64,000 nt of DNA from an uncultured Algibacter sp. (GTDB taxonomy: Bacteria > Bacteroidota > Bacteroidia > Flavobacteriales > Flavobacteriaceae). Location: NCBI GenBank assembly GCA_947502405.1, contig CANMZT010000001.1, positions 186,001-250,000 on the forward strand, in the 5' to 3' direction. Positions within the stretch are counted from its first letter, which is position 1. Every line of letters begins with the position of its first letter. Position numbers and translations under genes: made by a program. Positions 60,327-64,000 of the stretch are shown piece by piece. The notes under the pieces were generated by a model that was not told the DNA's origin, did not search any database, and was given only the letters and a program-made list of their open reading frames with translations.

Positions 60327-60647
60327 TTATCTCCGAAAAGAGCTAAACTTTACTAGATTCCAAAGTATAAAAAGTCCAATAAGCCCTATCGTGGCGTATC
60401 CGTAAAAAACAGCTATTAGTAGAAATAGGCTAACTATTAGGGCAATTATTTTAATTACACGATAAGATTTAGTTTGAGATTTTAATTGTTTTTTACTTAA
60501 TAATTGATTCAAATGGATTTCATCTGATTTTTTTATGTAATATTTAATTTCAGATTCATCAAATCCATTTGCTGTCATGTCCTTAATTATTTCGTCTTTG
60601 GATAATCCTTTCGCTCGCAATGATATGCTGTAGTCGAGTTTATTCAC
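60327..60647 (-). CDS. Small membrane protein, function unknown
   Basis: A 106-residue protein. The first 45 residues are a charged helical domain (KGLSKDEIIKDMTANGFDESEIKYYIKKSDE), followed by hydrophobic segments at about 65-82 and 84-98 and a basic C-terminus (KFSSFRR). The N-terminal part has the look of a short helix-turn-helix-like module attached to a membrane hairpin. It is not recognised, and stands alone between convergent and divergent genes. Confidence 0.6.
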   Translation of the reverse strand: MNKLDYSISLRAKGLSKDEIIKDMTANGFDESEIKYYIKKSDEIHLNQLLSKKQLKSQTKSYRVIKIIALIVSLFLLIAVFYGYATIGLIGLFILWNLVKFSSFRR

Positions 60648-60850
60648 TTTTTATAATAATATCAATAATACAAAGGTAAGTTTGCATTGTTAAACGAAAG
60701 TAGACGAAATGTTTTACAAAGTCAATTTAAAAATTAATGAGTATATGATTTTCATCCCTCTTATCTCATGAAATTCACTTAATTTGAAAAAAAATATAAC
60801 TTCAGGCAACCCTTTTAAAACTTTTTGCGTCTTTATAAATAGAGAACTAA

Positions 60851-61426
60851 ATGAAGTCTTTTTTGAAAGTCATACAATTGCATAAAAACGAAAATGCTTT
60901 AATAAAAAAAGCGATTAAAAATAATCGTGAAGCGCAACATGTATTGTTTGAAATGCATTCGCCCAAAATGTTAAGTGTATGTAGATATTATATAAAGGAT
61001 ATTCAACAAGCCGAAGAAGCTATGTTGAATGGGTTTTATAAGGTGTTTAAAAGTTTAAAATCCTATAAAGGAGATGGAAGTTTTGAAGGTTGGGTTAGAC
61101 GTATCATGATTCGAGAGTCTATTTCATATTTAAGGCAAAAAAAAAGCGTTGAATTTGTTTCAGATGAAGATGTAAGTACTAATGCATATAGTAATAGTAT
61201 TCAAACCAATTTAGAAATTAACGATATTCAAAAGTTAATAGATAATTTACCCGAAGGGTACCGTATAGTGTTTGTAATGTATGCTATTGAGGGTTATAAG
61301 CATCATGAAATTTCAGAACTTTTAAATATTAGTCAAGGTACTTCCAAATCGCAACTTTTTAAAGCACGCAAAATGCTTCAAGAACAAATAAAAAAAATAA
61401 ATAAAACAAGCTATGGCACCCATTAA
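60851..61426 (+). CDS. RNA polymerase sigma factor, ECF type
   Basis: A 191-residue sigma-70 family protein. Region 2 is at about 25-95 (REAQHVLFEMHSPKMLSVCRYYI, FEGWVRRIMIRESISYL), and region 4 at about 130-180 (LPEGYRIVFVMYAIEGYKHHEISELLNISQGTSKSQLFKARKML). There is no region 1.1 or 3. It overlaps the next gene by 14 bases, which is typical of a sigma factor and its regulator. Confidence 0.9.
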   Translation: MKSFLKVIQLHKNENALIKKAIKNNREAQHVLFEMHSPKMLSVCRYYIKDIQQAEEAMLNGFYKVFKSLKSYKGDGSFEGWVRRIMIRESISYLRQKKSVEFVSDEDVSTNAYSNSIQTNLEINDIQKLIDNLPEGYRIVFVMYAIEGYKHHEISELLNISQGTSKSQLFKARKMLQEQIKKINKTSYGTH

Positions 61427-62177
61427 ATTTGAAGACGATTTTAAAGAAAAGCTGGATAAGCGCACCATAGCACCATCAACTGATGCTTGGGAAAAATTAT
61501 CTAAGCGTTTAGATAATCAAGAAGAGTCAAACACTAGAAAATCGTATTGGTGGTTTGGTGTAGCGGCTAGTATTATAGGCGTTTTATTTATAGTCTCTCA
61601 GCTTTTAAATGATGATGTTAATATAGACGAACCAACAGTAGTTGAAACTCCAGAACAAATTACTGAAAGTGAAACCATAACGATTGCTGCTGATAATAAT
61701 GAAGTTATAGAGATGGAAGAAAAAAGTATGCTTCTCAATGAAAACAAAGACATTCAAAAAGAAGTAGTAGAACAAAATCAATCCATTAAACAAGAAAATA
61801 AAAATGAGCCTATTGTTTTAGCATACGAAAAGGAACTAGTTCAAGAGAAAGTTAAATCTAAAAAAGAAATAGATATAACTAGTAAGGAATTAACTTTTGA
61901 AGAGCAAAAAATACAAGATGTTGTCGCAAAGGTTCAACTCATGAAAGCAGAAAATAATATGGTTACAGATGCTGATATTGAAGTATTATTGTTAGCTGCT
62001 CAAAAAGAAATTCAACTTAATAGACTTAATAATGAAACAACTGGTGTGGTTGATGCTAATGCTTTACTTCAAGACGTTGAAGCGGAGTTGGATCAATCCT
62101 TCAGAACTAAGATTTTTGATGCCTTAAAATCAAGTTATAATTCGGTAAAAACTGCAGTTGCCCAACGTAACAATTAA
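61413..62177 (+). CDS. Probable anti-sigma factor, single-pass membrane protein
   Basis: A 254-residue protein. Residues 1-45 are charged and could bind the sigma factor (FEDDFKEKLDKRTIAPSTDAWEKLSKRL), and one membrane segment lies at 47-65 (WWFGVAASIIGVLFIVSQLL). The rest is an acidic, glutamine-rich, partly coiled-coil periplasmic tail. The overlap with the sigma factor gene and the layout support an anti-sigma role, but no zinc-anti-sigma motif (HxxxCxxC) was seen. Confidence 0.65.
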   Translation: MAPIKFEDDFKEKLDKRTIAPSTDAWEKLSKRLDNQEESNTRKSYWWFGVAASIIGVLFIVSQLLNDDVNIDEPTVVETPEQITESETITIAADNNEVIEMEEKSMLLNENKDIQKEVVEQNQSIKQENKNEPIVLAYEKELVQEKVKSKKEIDITSKELTFEEQKIQDVVAKVQLMKAENNMVTDADIEVLLLAAQKEIQLNRLNNETTGVVDANALLQDVEAELDQSFRTKIFDALKSSYNSVKTAVAQRNN

Positions 62178-62251
62178 ATTCAATCAAATAGTAAAATCAT
62201 TAATCAAAAGCTGCTGAACACATATTCAGCACACAAAAAAAACGAACAGTT

Positions 62252-63331
62252 ATGCAAACAATTACTAAGTATTTAGTGTTATTAATATTATGCTTAAATC
62301 TTCATTGTGTTTATGCTCAAGATACTATCGCTAATGTAAATAATAAACACAAAATAGAGGAGCTTAAAAAACTCCGTGACGATATTAGAAATCAAGAAAA
62401 AGAGTTTTTAAAAGCAGAAGTAGAAGCTATTAATCGTCGTCTAGAAAATGCCGATATATCAAACGAAGAAGCTGAAATATTCAAAAAGGAAGCTGCAAAA
62501 AAGCGAGCGTTAAATATAGAGAATCGTATAGCAATAGTCAGTAATAAAATTTCACTTTTACAACGGAATGAAGAAGGTTATAACGCCAATGAAGATGAAG
62601 AATTATCAAAAATCGGTATCAGTATTGGTGGAGAAGAAGGGAGTTTTGCAGGGATTAATATCACTAATAAAAACAAACCTAAAAAGTATGACTTAAGAAC
62701 AACTAGTGATTTTGTTATAGCTTTTGGATTGAATAATGCCATAATTGAAGGCGAAAATCTTGATGATTCTCCATATAAATTTGGCGGCTCTCGTTTTTTT
62801 GAAATAGGTTGGGCGTGGAAAACGCGTGTATTTAAAAACTCAAATTTTTTAAGATTCAAATACGGGTATTCCTTTCAGATAAACGGCTTAAAGCCCAAGG
62901 ATAATAATTATTTTGTGCAAGATGGTAATCAAACCATGTTAGAAGAATTTCCTGAAGACTTAAAAAAGTCAAAGCTATCTATTACCAATTTAGTATTCCC
63001 TGTTCATTTTGAGTTTGGGCCTTCAAAAAAGATTGATAAAGACACCTATTTTAGATATTCTACAGATAATCAATTTAAAATAGGAATTGGAGGTTATGCA
63101 GGTTTTAATATTGGCTCACGCCAGAAATTAAAATATGAATTAGATGGGGAACGTACTAAAGACAAACAAAAAAAATCATTTAACACAACAAATCTAGTTT
63201 ACGGGTTAAGTACTTATATCGCTTTTGATGAGGTTGCATTTTATGTAAAGTATGATTTATCACCAATTTTTAAAGACCAAGCTGTAGACCAAAATAATAT
63301 TTCTCTTGGTGTTAGGTTTGATATGGATTAG
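62252..63331 (+). CDS. Outer-membrane beta-barrel protein with N-terminal coiled coil
   Basis: A 359-residue protein with a signal peptide (YLVLLILCLNLHCVYAQ). Residues 30-110 are a charged coiled coil (ELKKLRDDIRNQEKEFLKAEVEAINRRLENA), and residues 145-359 form a barrel with repeated strands (FEIGWAWKTRVFKNSNFLRFKYGYSFQ, NISLGVRFDMD at the end). It resembles PorT-like outer-membrane proteins of Bacteroidetes. It is 74 bases after the anti-sigma candidate and may be a target or sensor of that pair. Confidence 0.72.
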   Translation: MQTITKYLVLLILCLNLHCVYAQDTIANVNNKHKIEELKKLRDDIRNQEKEFLKAEVEAINRRLENADISNEEAEIFKKEAAKKRALNIENRIAIVSNKISLLQRNEEGYNANEDEELSKIGISIGGEEGSFAGINITNKNKPKKYDLRTTSDFVIAFGLNNAIIEGENLDDSPYKFGGSRFFEIGWAWKTRVFKNSNFLRFKYGYSFQINGLKPKDNNYFVQDGNQTMLEEFPEDLKKSKLSITNLVFPVHFEFGPSKKIDKDTYFRYSTDNQFKIGIGGYAGFNIGSRQKLKYELDGERTKDKQKKSFNTTNLVYGLSTYIAFDEVAFYVKYDLSPIFKDQAVDQNNISLGVRFDMD

Positions 63332-63354
63332 AAATCAGTATTTGAAAATAAAAT

Positions 63355-63387
63355 AAAAACCGAAACTTTTATAACTTTCGGTTTTTT
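63355..63387. terminator. Bidirectional terminator between convergent genes
   Basis: AAAAACCGAAA and TTTCGGTTTTTT form an 11-bp stem around CTTTTATAAC, with A- and T-runs on both sides, between the barrel gene (+) and the aminotransferase gene (-). Confidence 0.87.
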
Positions 63388-63431
63388 AAGTTTTAAAAGT
63401 ATCAAGTCAACTCAAATTAATTAAGTGGCCT

Positions 63432-64000
63432 TTAATAATTTTTGATTATTTGTTTGAGTTCAGTAACAACACGTTCAGCATTCTCTTTGCTAAAACATAA
63501 AGGAGGTTTTGTTTTGATAACATTATTATATGGGCCGTCTGTACTTACTAAAATATGTTTATTTCTTAATTCATTTTTAATGTAGTTAGCCAATTCTGTA
63601 TCGGGTGTTTTTGTGTTTGCTTTCACGATTTCAAAACCAATAAATAATCCAGAACCCCTTACATCTCCAATACAAGGGTGGTTTTGCATTAAGTTTTTTA
63701 AAAGTGACATATAATAATCTCCAACAATTCTAGCGTTTTCTTGTAGTTTTTCTTCTTGAATAACATCCAATACGGCAGAGGCTATAGCACAAGAAACAGG
63801 GTTTCCACCAAACGAACTAAAAAACTCAACACCTTTTTCAAAAGAAGCTGCGATTTCTTCGGTACAAACTAATGCGCCCATAGGATGCCCATTTGCAATT
63901 GGTTTGCCTAAAATAACCATATCTGGTTTTACACCATGAGCTTCAAAGCCCCAAAAGTGATGCCCTAATCGACCAAAACCTGTTTGTACTTCATCACTTA
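63432..64000 (-). CDS. Class III aminotransferase, C-terminal part (runs off the window)
   Basis: The reading frame continues through the right edge of the window, since the codons before the internal ATG at 63920 are open and read DEVQTGFGRLGHHFWGFEAHG. That motif is the class III aminotransferase signature; the PLP Lys is in VILGKPIANGHPMGALV. SFGGNPVSCAIASAVLDVI and VRGSGLFIGFEIV follow. Class III enzymes include ornithine, 4-aminobutyrate and alanine-glyoxylate aminotransferases. The substrate cannot be set without the N-terminus. About 190 residues are visible. Confidence 0.88.
   Translation of the reverse strand, partial: SDEVQTGFGRLGHHFWGFEAHGVKPDMVILGKPIANGHPMGALVCTEEIAASFEKGVEFFSSFGGNPVSCAIASAVLDVIQEEKLQENARIVGDYYMSLLKNLMQNHPCIGDVRGSGLFIGFEIVKANTKTPDTELANYIKNELRNKHILVSTDGPYNNVIKTKPPLCFSKENAERVVTELKQIIKNY

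Overview
The window is one continuous stretch of an AT-rich chromosome from a member of the Bacteroidetes, almost certainly a Flavobacteriaceae. The evidence is a gldA gliding-motility gene, a MetX-aspartokinase-homoserine dehydrogenase fusion, a ferredoxin-type sulfite reductase with a C-terminal HEPN domain, many Bacteroidetes-type promoters (-7 box TAnnTTTG, -33 TTG), almost no Shine-Dalgarno sequences, and outer-membrane or secreted proteins with flavobacterial signal peptides. No rRNA, tRNA, CRISPR array, phage or insertion sequence was seen.

Layout. 1-2.6 kb: the end of an arginine operon (argB tail, argE-like deacylase, argH). 2.7-6.0 kb, minus strand: a ROK glucokinase, then leuA-leuB. 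6-9 kb: two uncharacterised proteins, one of them in what looks like a single-gene island bounded by hairpins. 9.2-16.1 kb: methionine entry, with a SAM riboswitch, metY, the MetX-AK-HSDH fusion and metZ. 16.4-23.3 kb: secreted and envelope proteins, a YceI/DUF5777/OB-fold operon divergent from a membrane-bound LytTR regulator, a BamA-like barrel and an Rrf2 regulator. 23.9-31.7 kb: a sulfate-assimilation operon (DUF2061, cysH, cysD, cysN, sulfite reductase, cobA, siroheme synthase, ferredoxin-NADP reductase). 32-38.9 kb: cysE, cysM, the two halves of metH separated by an S23 four-helix-bundle gene, and metF. 39-44.5 kb: PagL-like enzyme, VOC protein, DUF2807 lipoprotein, pta-ackA. 44.7-50 kb: gldA, then the aromatic amino acid operon pheA-aminotransferase-tyrA-DAHP synthase/chorismate mutase. 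50-60 kb: rsgA, dtd, a membrane hydrolase, a transglutaminase-like protein, MazG-like, aroA, queA, rlmN, a polyprenyl synthetase. 60-64 kb: a sigma factor with its probable anti-sigma partner, a barrel protein and a truncated class III aminotransferase.

Together 9-39 kb holds nearly the whole route from sulfate through sulfide and siroheme to cysteine, homocysteine and methionine. An APS kinase and a sulfate transporter were not seen.

The most striking non-coding feature is a complete transcription attenuator in front of pheA: a 26-codon leader peptide in which 10 of 12 consecutive residues are Tyr or Phe, followed by mutually exclusive 1:2, 2:3 and 3:4 hairpins, the last a GNRA-capped terminator. 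Other unexplained structure: a dispersed intergenic repeat family (nine copies here, two subtypes); degenerate 7-bp tandem repeats placed as inverted arms inside operon gaps, including around the S23 gene between the metH halves; palindromes at the Rrf2 gene and at the sulfate operon promoter that share a motif; and a GC-rich patch at the start of metZ.
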